This document shows positions 13,208 to 25,982 of a stretch of DNA of 64,000 bases, in pieces (the first letter of the stretch is position 1; the number at the start of each line of letters is the position of its first letter). The notes under the pieces are model-generated. The model saw nothing but the letters and a program-made list of their open reading frames with translations. It was not told the DNA's origin and did no database searches. A program made the translations under genes and the position numbers. This stretch comes from Closterium sp. NIES-65 (Eukaryota; Streptophyta; Zygnematophyceae; Desmidiales; Closteriaceae). The DNA lies in NCBI GenBank assembly GCA_948144175.1, contig CANXME010000404.1, positions 38,475-102,474 of the forward strand. The letters are read 5' to 3'.

Positions 13208-14565
13208 GTCCGCGTCCACGTCCATGTCCACGTCCGCGTCCACGACCACGTCCACGTCCACGTCCGCACGTCCGCGTCCGCGTCCACGTCCACGTCCGCG
13301 TCCACGTCCCCGTCCAACGTCCGCGTCCGCGTCCCCGTCCAACGTCCGCGTCCGCGTCCCACGTCCACGTCCAGGTCAAGTCCGCGTCCACGTCCACGTC
13401 CACGTCCACGTCCAGGTCAAGTCCACCTCCACGTCCACGTCCACGTCCACGTCCATGTGCACGTCCAGGTCAAGTCCACGTCACGTCCACGTCCACGTCC
13501 ACGTCCACGTCCATGTCCACGTCCACGTCCACGTCCACGTCCAACTCCACGTCCACGTCCACGTCCACGTCCACGTCCACGTCCACGTCCACGACCACGT
13601 CCACGTCCACGTCCACGTCCACGACCACGTCCACGTCCACGACCACGTCCACGGCCACGTCCACGTCCACGTCCACGTCCACGTCTACGTCCACGTCCAT
13701 GTCCACGTCCACGTCCACGTCCACGACCATGTCCACGTCCACGTCCACGTCCACGACCACGTCCACGTCCACGTCCACGACCACGTCCACGTCCACGTCC
13801 ACGTCCACGACCACGTCCACGTTTACGTCCACGTCCACGACCACGTCCACGTCCACGTCCACATCCATGTCCACGACCACGTCCAGGTCCACGTCTTCGT
13901 CCACGACCACGTCCATGTCCACGACCACGTCCATGTCCACGACCACGTCCACGTCCACGTCCACGTCCACGTCCACGTCTTCGTCCACGACCACGTCCAC
14001 GTCCACGTCCACGTCCACATCCACGACCAGGTCCACGTCCACGTCCACGACCAGGTCCACGTCCACGTCCACGTCCAAGTCCACGTCCAAGTCCACGTCC
14101 ATGTCCACGTCCAAGTCCTCGTCCACGTCCACGACCATGTCCACCTCCACGTCCACGTCCACGACCATGTCCACGTCCACGTCCACGTCCACGTCCACGT
14201 TCACGTCCATGTCCACGTCCACGTCCACGACCATGTCCACGTCCACGTCCACGTCCACGTCCACGTCCACGTCCACGTCCACGTCCACGTCCAAGTCCAC
14301 GACCACGACCACGTCCACGTCCAAGTCCACGTCCACGTCCACGTCCAAGTTTACGTCCACGTCCACGTCCACGTCCACGTCCACGACCATGTCCACGTCC
14401 ACGACCACGTCCACGACCACGTCCAAGTCCACGTCCACGTCCCCGTCCACGTCCAAGTCCACGTCCACGTCCACGTCCACGTCCACGTCCACGACCACGT
14501 CCACGTCCATGTCCACGTCCACGTCCACGTCCACGTCCACGTCCACGTCCACGTTCACGTTCACG
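13208..14565. repeat. GCGTCC-rich composite hexamer block, copy 2
   Basis: Second copy of the block at 3701. CCGCACGTCC is at 13264 and the single GGCCACG unit at about 13653, the same separation as in copy 1 (both markers are offset by 9483 bp). The closing GTTCACGTTCACG is at 14553. Compared with copy 1 it has an extra group of GACCACGTCCATG units near 13905-13945 and lacks some hexamers elsewhere. Confidence 0.85.
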
Positions 14566-15389
14566 TCCACGTCCACGTCCACGTCCACGTCCACGTCCAC
14601 GTCCACGTCCACGACCACGTCCATGTCTACGACCACGTCCACGTCCACGTCCACGTCCACGACCACGTCCACGTCCACGTCCACGTCCACGCGTCCACGT
14701 CCATGTCCACGTCCACGTCCACGCGTCCACGTCCACGTCCACGTCCACGTCCTCCACGTCCACGTCCACGACCACGTCCTCCACGTCCACGTCCACGTCC
14801 ACGTCCACGTCCACGTCCACGTGTACGTCCACGTCCACGTCCACGACCACGTCCAGGTCCACGTCCACGTCCACGTGTACGTCCACGTCCACGTCCACGA
14901 CCACGTCCACGTCCACGACCACGACCACGTCCACGTCCATGTCCACGTCCACGTCCACGTCCACGTCCACGCATCCACGTCCACGTCCATGTCCACGTCC
15001 ACGTCCACGTCCACGTCCACGTCCTCCACGTCCACGTCCACGTCCACGTCCACGTCCACGTCCACGTCCACGTCCACGTCCATGTCCATGTCCATGTGTA
15101 CGTCCACGTCCACGTCCACGTCCACGTCCACGTCTACGTCCACGTCCAGGTCCACGTCCACGTCCACGTCCACGTCCACGTCCACAACCACGTCCACGTC
15201 CACGTCCACGACCACGTCTATGTCCACGTCCACGTCCACGTCCACGTCCACGTCCACGACCACGTCCACGTCCACGTCCACGTCCACATCCACGTCCACG
15301 TCCACGACCACGTCCACGTCCACGTCCACGTCCACGTCCACGACCACGTCCACGACCACGTCCACGTCCACGTCCACGTCCACGTCCAC
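14566..15389. repeat. Hexamer linker between composite blocks 2 and 3
   Basis: This stretch carries CCTCC and GTGTACG markers like the 5-13 kb domain, but with CCACGACC in place of CCACAACC at the CCTCC pair (14750-14780). One CGCATCC unit near 14970 replaces the usual CGCGTCC phase shift. It leads through the ACCACGTCTATG marker at 15211 into the third GCGTCC-rich block. Confidence 0.72.
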
Positions 15390-16720
15390 GTCCGCGTCCA
15401 CGTCCATGTCCACGTCCACGTCCACGTCCACGTCCACGTCCACGTCCACGACCACGTCCACGTCCACGTCCGCACGTCCGCGTCCGCGTCCACGTCCACG
15501 TCCGCGTCCACGTCCCCGTCCAACGTCCGCGTCCGCGTCTCCGTCCAACGTCCGCGTCCGCGTCCCACGTCGACGTCCAGGTCAAGTCCGCGTCCACGTC
15601 CACGTCCACGTCCACGTCCAGGTCAAGTCCACCTCCACGTCCACGTCCACGTCCACGTCCACGTCCGGGTCAAGTCCACGTCACGTCCACGTCCACGTCC
15701 ACGTCCACGTCCACGTCCATGTCCACGTCCACGTCCACGTCCACGTCCAAGTCCACGTCCACGTCCACGTCCACGTCCACGTCCACGTCCACGTCCACGT
15801 CCACGTCCACGACCACGTCCACGTCCACGTCCACGTCCACGACCACGTCCACGGCCACGTCCACGTCCACGTCCACGTCCACGTCCATGTCCACGTCCAC
15901 GTCCACGTCCACGACCATGTCCACGTCCACGTCCACGTCCACGTCCACGACCACGTCCACGTCCACGACCACGTCCACGTCCACGTCCACGTCCACGACC
16001 ACGTCCACGTCTACGTCCACGTCCACGACCACGTCCACGTCCACGTCCACGTCCATGTCCACGACCACGTCCAGGTCCACGTCTTCGTCCACGACCACGT
16101 CCACGTCCACGTCCACGTCCACGTCCACGTCTTCGTCCACGACCACGTCCACGTCCACGTCCACGTCCACGTCCACATCCACGACCAGGTCCACGTCCAC
16201 GTCCACGACCAGGTCCACGTCCACGTCCACGTCCAAGTCCACGTCCAAGTCCACGTCCATGTCCACGTCCAAGTCCTCCACATCCACATCCATGTCCACC
16301 TCCACGTCCACGTCCACGACCATGTCCACGTCCACGTCCACGTCCACGTCCACGTTCACGTCCATGTCCACGTCCACGTCCACGACCATGTCCACGTCCA
16401 CGTCCACGTCCACGTCCACGTCCACGTCCAAGTCCACGACCACGACCACGTCCACGTCCAAGTGCACGTCCACGTCCACGTCCACGTCCAAGTTTACGTC
16501 CACGTCCACGTCCACGTCCACGTCCACGACCATGTCCACGTCCACGACCACGTCCACGACCACGTCCAAGTCCACGTCCACGTCCACGTCCACGTCCAAG
16601 TCCACGTCCACGTCCACGTCCACGTCCACGTCCACGACCACGTCCACGTCCACGTCCATGTCCACGTCCACGTCCACGTCCACGTCCACGTCCACGTCCA
16701 CGTCCACGTTCACGTTCACG
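15390..16720. repeat. GCGTCC-rich composite hexamer block, copy 3
   Basis: Third copy of the block, 2.2 kb after copy 2. CCGCACGTCC is at 15470, GGCCACG at about 15853 and the closing GTTCACGTTCACG at 16708. One CCAGGTCAAG unit is preceded by a GTCGACG variant near 15570, and a unit CCGGGTCAAG occurs near 15665. Neither is seen at the matching positions of copies 1 and 2. Confidence 0.85.
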
Positions 16721-19700
16721 TCCACGTCCACGTCCATGTCCACGTCCACGTCCACGTCCACGTCCACGTCCACGTCCACGCGTCCACGTCCACGTCCACG
16801 CGTCCACGTCCACGTCCACGTCCTCCACGTCCATGTCCACGTCCACGTCCACGTCCACGTCCACGTCCACGTCCAGGTCCACGTCCACGTCCACGTCCAC
16901 GTCCACGACCACGTCCACGTCCACGTCCACGTCCACGACCACGTCCACGTCCACGTCCACGTCCACGTCCACGACCACGTCCACGTCCACGTCCACGTCC
17001 ACGTCCATGTCCATGTCCACGTCCACGTCCAGGTCCACGTCCAAGTCCACGTCCACGTCCACGTCCACGTCCAGGTCCACGTCCAGGTCCACGTCCACGT
17101 CCACGTCCACGTCCACGTCCAGGTCCACGTCCACGTCCACGTCCACGTCCACGTCCATGTCCACGTCCACGTCCACGTCCACGTCCATGTCCACGTCCAC
17201 GTCCACGTCCACGTCCACGTGCACGTCCACGTCCACATCCACGTCCACGTGCACGTCCACGTCCACGTCCACGTCCACGTGTACGTCCACGTCCACGTCC
17301 ACGTCCACGCCCACGTCCACGACCACGTCCATGTCCACGTCCACGTCCATGTCCACGTCCACGTCCACGTCCACGTCCACGTCCACGCGTCCACGTCCAC
17401 GTCCATGTTCACGCGTCCACGTCCACGTCCACGTCCACGTCCACGTCCACGTCCTCCACGTCCCGGTCCACGTCCACGTCCTCCACGTCCACGTCCACGT
17501 CCTCCACGTCCACGTCCACAACCACGTCCACGTCCACGTCCTCGTCCACGTCCACGTCTACAACCACGTCCACGTCCTCGTCCTCGTCCACGTCCACGTC
17601 CACGTCCACAACCACGTCCACGTCCACGTGTACGTCCACGTCCACGTCCACGTGTACGTCCACGTCCACGTCCACGTCCAAGTCCACGTCCACGTCCACG
17701 TCCACGTCCACGTCCACGTCCACGTCCACGCGTCCACGTCCACGTCCACGTCCACGTCCACGACCACGTCCACGTCCACGTCCACGTCCACCTCCACGAC
17801 CACGTCCACGTCCACGTCCACGTCCACGTCCAGGTCCACGTCCACGTCCACGTCCATGTCCACGTCCACGTCCACGTCCAGGTCCACGTCCACGTCCACG
17901 TCCACGTCCACGTCCACGTGTACGTCCACGTGTATGTCCACGTCCACGTCCACGTCCACGTCCACGACCACGTCCACGTCCACGTCCACGTCCATGTCCA
18001 CGTCCACGTCCACGTCCACGTCCACGTCCACGTCCACGTCCACGTCCATGTCCACGCGTCCACGTCCACGTCCACGTCCAGGTCCACGTCCACGTCCTCC
18101 ACGTCCACGTCCACGTCCACGTCCTCCACGTCCACGTCCACGTCCACGTCCACGTCCTCCACGTCCACGTCCTCGTCCACGTCCACGTCCATGTCCACGT
18201 CCACGTCCACGTGTACGTCCACGTCCACGTCCACGTCCACGTGTACGTCCACGTCCACGTCCACGTCCATGTCCACGTCCACGTCCACGTCCACGTCCAC
18301 GTCCACGACCACGTCCACGTCCACCTCCACGTCCACGTCCACGTCCACGTCCACGTCCACGTCCACGTCCACGTCCACCTCCACGTTCACGTCCACGTCC
18401 ACGTCCACGTCCACGTCCATGTCCACGTCCAAGTCCACGTCCACGTCCAAGTCCACGTCCACGTCCACGTCCACGTCCACGTCCAAGTCCACGTCCACGT
18501 CCACATCCACGTGTCCACGTCCACGTCCACGTCCAGGTGTCCACGTCCACGTCCACGTCCACGTCCAGGTCCACGTCCACGTCCACGTCCACGTCCACGT
18601 CCACGTCCACGTCCACGTCCACGACCAGGTCCACCTCCACGACCACGTCCACGTCCAGGTCCACGTCCAAGTCCACATCCACGTCCACGTCCACGTCCAC
18701 CTCCACGACCACGTCCAGGTCCACGTCCACGTCCACGTCCACGTCCACGTCCACCTCCACGTCCACGTCCACGTCCACGTCCAGGTCCACGTCCACGTCC
18801 ACGTCCACGTCCACGTCCACGTCCACGTCCACGTCCAGGTCCACGTCCACGTCCACGTCCACGTCCACGTCCACGTCCACGTATACGTCCACATCCACGT
18901 CCACGTCCACGTCCACGTCCACGACCACGTCCACGTCCACGTCCATGTCCACGTCCACGTCCACGTCCACGTCCACCTCCACGCGTCCACGTCCACGTCC
19001 ATGTCCACGCGTCCACGTCCACGTCCACGTCCAGTTCCACGTCCACGTCCTCCACGTCCACGTCCACGTCCACGTCCTCCACGTCCACGTCCACGTCCAC
19101 GTCCTCCACGTCCACGTCCTCGTCCACGTCCACGTCCATGTCCACGTCCATGTCCACGTGTACGTCCACGTCCACGTCCACGTCCACGTGTACGTCCACG
19201 TCCACGTCCACGTCCACGTCCATGTCCACGTCCACGTCCACGTCCACGTCCAAGTCCACGTCCACGTCCACGACCACGTCCACGTCCAAGTCCACGACCA
19301 CGTCTATGTCCACGTCCACGTCCACCTCCACGTCCACGTCCACGTCCACGTCCACGTCCACGTCCACGACCACGTCCAAGTTCACGTCCATGTCCACGTC
19401 CACGTCCACGTCCACGTCCACGTCCACGTCCACGACCACGTCTATGTCCACGTCCACGTCCACCTCCACGTCCACGTCCACGTCCACGTCCACGTCCAAG
19501 TCCACGTCCACGTCTACGTCCACGACCACGACCACGTCCACGTCCACGTCCACGTCCACGTCCACGTCCACGTCCACGTCCATGTCCATGTCCACGTCCA
19601 CGTCCACGTCCACGTCCACGTCCACGTCCACGTCCACGACCACGTCCACCTCCACGTCCACGTCCACGACCACGTCCACGTCCACGTCCACGACCACGTC

Positions 19701-20410
19701 TATGTCCACGTCCACGTCCACCTCCACGTTCACGTCCACGTCCACGTCCACGTCCACGTCCATGTCCACGTCCAAGTCCACGTCCACGTCCACGTCCACG
19801 TCCACGTCCAAGTCCACGTCCACGTCCACGTCCACGTCCACGTCCACGTCCACCTCCACGACCACGTCCACGTCCACGTCCACGTCCACGTCCATGTCCA
19901 CGTCCACGTCCACGTCCACGTCCAAGTCCACGTCCACGTCCACGTCCACGTCCACGTCCACGTCCAAGTCCACGTCCACGTCCACGTCCAGGTCCACGTC
20001 CACGTCCACGTCCACGTCCACGTCCACGTCCACCTCCACGTCCACCTCCTCGACCACGTCCACGTCCACGTCCACGTCCACGTCCAGGTCCACGACCACG
20101 TCCACGTCCACGTCCACGTCCACGTGTACGTCCACGTCCACGTCCACGTCCACGTCCACGTCCATGTCCACGACCACGACCACGTCCACGTCCACGACCA
20201 CGTCCATGTCCACGTCCACGTCCACGTCCACGTCCACGTCCACGTCCACGCGTCCACGTCCACGTCCATGTCTACGACCACGTCCACGTCCACGTCAACG
20301 TCTACGTCCACGTCCACGTCCACGATCACGACCACGTCCAGGTCCACGTCCACATCCACGTCCACGTCCACGACCACGTCCACGTCGATGTCCACGTCAA
20401 CGTCCACGTC
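16721..20410. repeat. Hexamer domain rich in CCAGGT, CCAAGT and CCACCT units
   Basis: In this part the common variants change to CCAGGT, CCAAGT, CCACCT and CCTCG. Two stretches beginning near 18050 and 19000 share the order CATGTCCACGCGTCC, paired CCTCC units, CCTCGTCC (18171 and 19118) and two GTGTACG units, indicating a duplication with an offset of about 950 bp. A smaller series of ACCACGTCTATG units appears near 19300, 19435 and 19695. No non-repeat sequence is present. Confidence 0.78.
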
Positions 20411-22819
20411 CACACGACCATGTCCACGTCCACGTCGACGTCCACGTCCACGTCCACGACCAGGTCCACGTCCACGTCGACGTCCACGTCAAGGTCCACG
20501 TCCACGTCCACGTCCACGTCCACGTCCACGACCATGTCCACGTCCACGTCCACGTCCACGTCCACGTCCACGACCATGTCCACGTCCACGTCCACGACCA
20601 GGTCCACGTCCAAGTCCACGTCCACGTCCACGTCCACGTCCACGACCACGTCCACGTCGACGTCCACGTCCACGTCCACGACCAGGTCCACGTCCACGTC
20701 CACGTCGACGTCGACGTCCACGTCCACGACCATGTCCACGTCCACGTCCACGTCCACGTCCACGTCCACGTCCACCTCCACGTCCACGTCCACGTCCACC
20801 TCCACGTCCACGTCCACCTCCACGTCCACCTCCACGTCCACCTCCACGTCCACCTCCACGTCCACCTCCACGTCCACCTCCACGTCCACGTCCACGTCCA
20901 CGTCCACGTCCACGACCACGTCCACGTCCACGTTCACGTCCACGTCTACGTCCACGTCCACGTCCACGTCCACATCCATGTCCACCTCCACCTCCACGTC
21001 CACGTCCACGTCCACGTCCACGACCACGTCCACGTCCACGTCCACGACCACGTCCACGTCCACGTCCACGACCAGGTCCACGTCCACGTCCACGTCCACG
21101 TCCACGACCAGGTCCACGTCCACGTCCACGTCAACGTCCACGTGCACGTTCACGTCCACGTCCACGTCTACGACCACGTCCACGTCCACGTCAACGTCCA
21201 CGTCCACGTCCACGTCCACGACCACGTCCACGTCCAGGTCCACGTCCACGTCCACGTCCACGTCCACGACCACGTCCACGTCGACGTCCACGTCAACGTC
21301 CACGTCCACACGACCATGTCCACGTCCACGTCGACGTCCACGTCCACGTCCACGACCAGGTCCACGTCCACGTCGACGTCCACGTCCACGTCCACGTCCA
21401 CGTCCACGACCAGGTCCACGTCCAAGTCCACGTCCACGTCCACGTCCACGTCCACGACCACGTCCACGTCCACGTCAACGTCCACGTCCACGTCCACGTC
21501 CACGTCCACGTCCATGTCCACGTCCACGTCCACGTCCACGTCCACGTCCACGACCAGGTCCACATCCACGTCCACGTCCACGTCCACGCCCACTTCCACG
21601 TCCACGTCCATGTCCACGACCACGTCCACGTCCACGTCCACGTCCACGACCATGTCCACGTACACGTCCACGCCCACGTCCACGACCATGTCCACGTCCA
21701 CGTCCACGTCCACGTCCACGTCCACGCCCACGTCCACGTCCAAGACCAGTCCACGTCCACGTCCACGTCCACGACCACGACCACGACCACGTCCACGACC
21801 ACGTCCACGTCCATGTCCACGTCCACGTCTACGTCCACGGTCCACGTCCACGTCCACGTCTACGTCCACGTCCACGTCCACGTCCATGTCCACGTCCACG
21901 ACCATGTCCACGTCCACGTCCACGTCCACGTCCACGTCCATGTCCACGTCTACGTCCATGTCCACGTCCACGTCCAGGTCCACGTCCACGTCCACGTCCA
22001 CGACCACATCCACGTCCACGTCCACGTCCAGGTCCACGACACGACCACGACCACGACCACGACCACGTCCACGTCCAGGTCCACGTCCACGACCACGACC
22101 ACAACCACGACCACCTCCACGACCACCTCCACGTCCACGTCTACGACCACCTCCACGTCCACGTCCACGTCCACGTCCACGTCCACGACCACGACCACCT
22201 CCACGTCCACGTCCACGACCACCTCCACGACCACCTCCACGTCCACGTCTACGACCACGTCCAAGACCACGTCCACGTCCACAACCACGTCCTTGTCCAC
22301 GTCCACGACCACGTCCACGTCCACGTCCACGTCCATGTCCACGTCCACGTCCAAATCCACGTCTACGTCCACGTCCACGTCCACGTCTACGACCACCTCC
22401 ACGTCCACGTCCACGACCACCTCCACGACCACCTCCACGTCCACGTCTACGACCACGTCCACGACCACGTCCACGTCCACGTCCACGTCCACGTCCACGT
22501 CCACGACCACGTCCACGTCCACGACCACGTCCACGACCACGTCCACGTCCACGTCCACGTCCACGACCACGTCCACGTCCACGTCCACGTCCACGTCCAC
22601 GTCCAAGTCCTCCACGTCCACGACGTCCACGTCCTCCACGTCCTCCACGTCCACGTCCACGACCACGTCCACGTCCACGTCCACGTCAACGTCCACGTCC
22701 ACGTCCACGTCCACGTCCATGACCACGTCCACGTCCACGTCAACGTCCACGTCCACGTCCACGTCCACGTCCACGTCCACGACCACGTCCACGTCCACGT
22801 CCACGTCTACGACCACGTC
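20411..22819. repeat. Hexamer domain rich in CGACC and GTCGACG units
   Basis: This segment starts at a CACACGACCATG marker (20411), repeated at 21307. Both copies are followed by GTCGACG and CGACCAGG units. From about 21770 to 22450 CCACGA becomes the main local unit, with short pure runs such as 22046-22066 and 22088-22130. One G insertion (CCACGGTCC) is seen near 21838. The segment ends at the next CACACGACCATG marker at 22820, where CATGTC units start to dominate. Confidence 0.78.
20797..20886. repeat. 12-bp subarray within the hexamer array
   Basis: From about 20815 the unit becomes a perfect 12-mer, CACCTCCACGTC, in which every second hexamer carries the G-to-C change. At least six consecutive copies are present (CACCTC at 20815, 20827, 20839, 20851, 20863 and 20875). 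This shows slippage or amplification acting on a two-hexamer unit. Confidence 0.93.
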
Positions 22820-25800
22820 CACACGACCATGTCCACGTCCACGTCCACGTCAACGTCCACGTCCACGTCCACGACCACGTCCACGTCGACGTCCACGTCC
22901 ACGTCCACGACCAGGTCCACGTCCACGTCCACGTCCACGTCCACGTCCACGACCATGTCCACGTCCACGTCCACGTCCACGTCCACGTCCATGACCATGT
23001 CCACGTCCACGTCCACGTCCACGTCCACGTCCATGTCCACGACCATGTCCACGTCCACGTCCACGTCCACGTCCACGTCCACGACCAGGTCCACGTCCAC
23101 GTCCACGTCCACGTCCACGACCACGTCCACGTCTACGTCAACGTCCACGTCCACGTCCACGTCCACGTCCATGTCCACGTCCACGTCCACGTCCATGTCC
23201 ACGTCCACGTCCACGTCCACCTCTATGTCCACGTCCACGTCCACGTCCACGTCCACCTCCACGTCCACGTCTACGTCCACGTCCCCGTCCACGTCTACGT
23301 CTACGTCCACGTCCACGTCCACGTCCACGTCCATGTCCACGTCCACGTCCATGTCCACGTCCACGTCCACGTCCACGTCCACGTCCACGTCCACGTCCAC
23401 GTCTATGTTCAGGTCCACGTCCATGTCCACGTCCACGTCCACGTCCACGTCCATGTCCATGTCCACGTCCACGTCCACGTCCATGTCCACGTCCACGTCC
23501 ACGTCCACGTCCACGTCCACGACCACGTCCACGTCCACGTCTACGACCACGTCCACACGACCATGTCCACGTCCACGTCCACGTCAACGTCCACGTCCAC
23601 GTCCACGACGACGTCCACGTCGACGTCCACGTCCACGTCCACGACCAGGTCCACGTCCACGTCCACGTCCACGTCCACGTCCACGTCCACGACCATGTCC
23701 ACGTCCACGTCCACGTCCACGTCCATGTCCAGGACCATGTCCACGTCCACGTCCACGTCCACGTCCACGTCCACGACCATGTCCACGTCCACGTCCACGT
23801 CCACGTCCACGTCCACGTCCTCGTCCACGACCAGGTCCACGTCCACGTCCACGTCCACGTCCACGACCACGTCCACGTCCACGTCAACGTCCACGTCCAC
23901 GTCCACGTCCACGTCCACGTCCATGTCCACGTCCACGTCCACATCCACGTCCATGTCCACGTCCACGTCCACGTCCACCTCTATGTCCACGTCCACGTCC
24001 ACGTCCACCTCCACGTCCACGTCTACGTCCACGTCCCCGTCCACGTCCACGTCTACGTCCACGTCCCCGTCCACGTCCACGTCCACGTCCACGTCCACGT
24101 CCACCTCCATGTCCACGTCCACGTCCACGTCCACGTCCACGTCTATGTCCACGTCCACGTCCACGTCCACGTCCACGTCCACGTTCATGTCCACGTCCAC
24201 GTCCATGTCCACGTCCACGTCCACGTCCACGTCCACGTCCACGTCCACGTCCACGTCCACGTCTATGTTCAGGTCCACGTCCATGTCCACGTCCACGTCC
24301 ACGTCCATGTCCATGTCCACGTCCACGTCCACGTCCATGTCCACGTCCACGTCCACGTCCACGTCCACGTCCATGTCCACGTCCACGTCCATGTCCACGT
24401 CCACGTCCATGTCCACGTCCACGTCCACGTCCACGTCCACGTCCATGTCCATGTCCACGTCCACGTCCACGTCCACGTCCACGTCCACGTCCATGTCCAC
24501 GTCCACGTCCACGTCCACGTCCACGTCCACGTCCATATCCACGTCCATGTCCACGTCCACGTCCATGTCCACGTCGACGTCCACGTCCATGTCCATGTCC
24601 ACGTCCACGTCGATGTCCACGTCCACGTCCATGTCCACGTCCACGTCCACGTCCATGTCCACGTCCACGTCCACGTCCACGTCCACGTCCATGTCCACGT
24701 CCACGTCCACGTCCATGTCCATGTCCACGCCCACGACCATGTCGACGTCCACGTCCACGTCCACGTCCACGTCCATGTCCACGTCCACGTCCACGTCCAC
24801 GTCCAAGTCCACGTCCACGTCCACGTCCACGTCCAAGTCCACGTCCACGTCCACGTCCACGTCCACGTCTACACGTCCACGTCCACGTCTACGTCCACGT
24901 CCACGTCCACGTCCACGTCTATGTCCACGTCCACGTCCATGTCCACGTCTACGTCCACGTCCACGTCCACGTCCACGTCCATGTCCACGTCCACGTCCAC
25001 GTCCATGTCCACGTCCCCGTCCACGTCCACGTCCACGTCCATGTCCACGTCCACGTCCACGTCCACGTCTATGTCCACGTCCACGTCCACGTCCACGTCC
25101 ACGTCCATGTCCACGTCCACGTCTAGGTCTACGTCCAGGTCCACGTCCACGTCCAGGTCCACGTCCACGTCCACGTCCACGTCCATGTCTATGTCCAGGT
25201 CTACGTCCATGTCCACGTCCACGTCCACGTCCATGTCCATGTCCACGTCCACGTCCACGTCCACGTCCAAGTCCACGTCCACGTCCACGTCCACGTCCAT
25301 GTCCATGTCCACGTCCACGTCCACGTCCACGTCTATGTCCACGTCCACGTCCACGTCCACGTCCATGTCCATGTCCACGTCCACGTCCATGTCCACGTCC
25401 CCGTCCACGTCCACGTCCACGTCCACGTCCATGTCCACGTCCACGTCCACGTCCACGTCCACGTCCACGTCCATGTCCACGTCCACGTCCACGTCCACGT
25501 CCATGTCCATGTCCACGTCCACGTCCATGTCCACGTCCACGTCCATGTCCATGTCCATGTCCACGTCCACGTCCATGGTCCACGTCCATGTCCACGTCCA
25601 CGTCCACGTCCACGTCCATGTCCACGTCCACGTCCATGTCCATGTCCACGTCCACGTCCATGTCCACATCCACGTCCATGTCCATGTCCATGTCCGCGTC
25701 CACGTCCATCTCCACGTTCATGTCCACGTCCACGTCCATGTCCACGTCCACGTCCACGTCCACGTCCATGTCCACGTCCACGTCCATGTCCACGTCCACG

Positions 25801-25982
25801 TCCACGTCCACGTCCACGTCCATGTCCACGTCCACGTCCATGTCCACGTCCACGTCCATGTCCACGTCCACGTCCACGTCCATGACCACGTCCACGTCCA
25901 CGTCAACGTCCACGTCCACGTCCACGTCCACGTCCACGTCCACGACCACGTCCACGTCCACGTCCACGTCTACGACCACGTC
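22820..25982. repeat. CATGTC-rich hexamer higher-order repeat, copy 1 (3163 bp)
   Basis: Starts at the CACACGACCATG marker at 22820, with the same marker at 23554 (734 bp later) and the next cycle at 25983. CCATGT hexamers are very frequent. Internal landmarks are TATGTTCAGG near 23404 and 24263, GTCCCCGTCC, a TACACGTCC unit at 24870, and CATCTCCACGTTCATG near 25708. A one-base insertion (CCATGGTCC) lies near 25575. Confidence 0.85.

Noticed and set aside
2346-25126. Huge open frames on + (about 6,700-7,600 codons, for example 2414-25126 and 2346-22994) encoding Pro-Arg, His-Val and Thr-Ser repeats
   Set aside because: The hexamer has no stop in any frame, all six frames are open at once, dipeptide identity flips at each phase-shifting indel, and no domain, start context or codon bias is visible. 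These are repeat artefacts.
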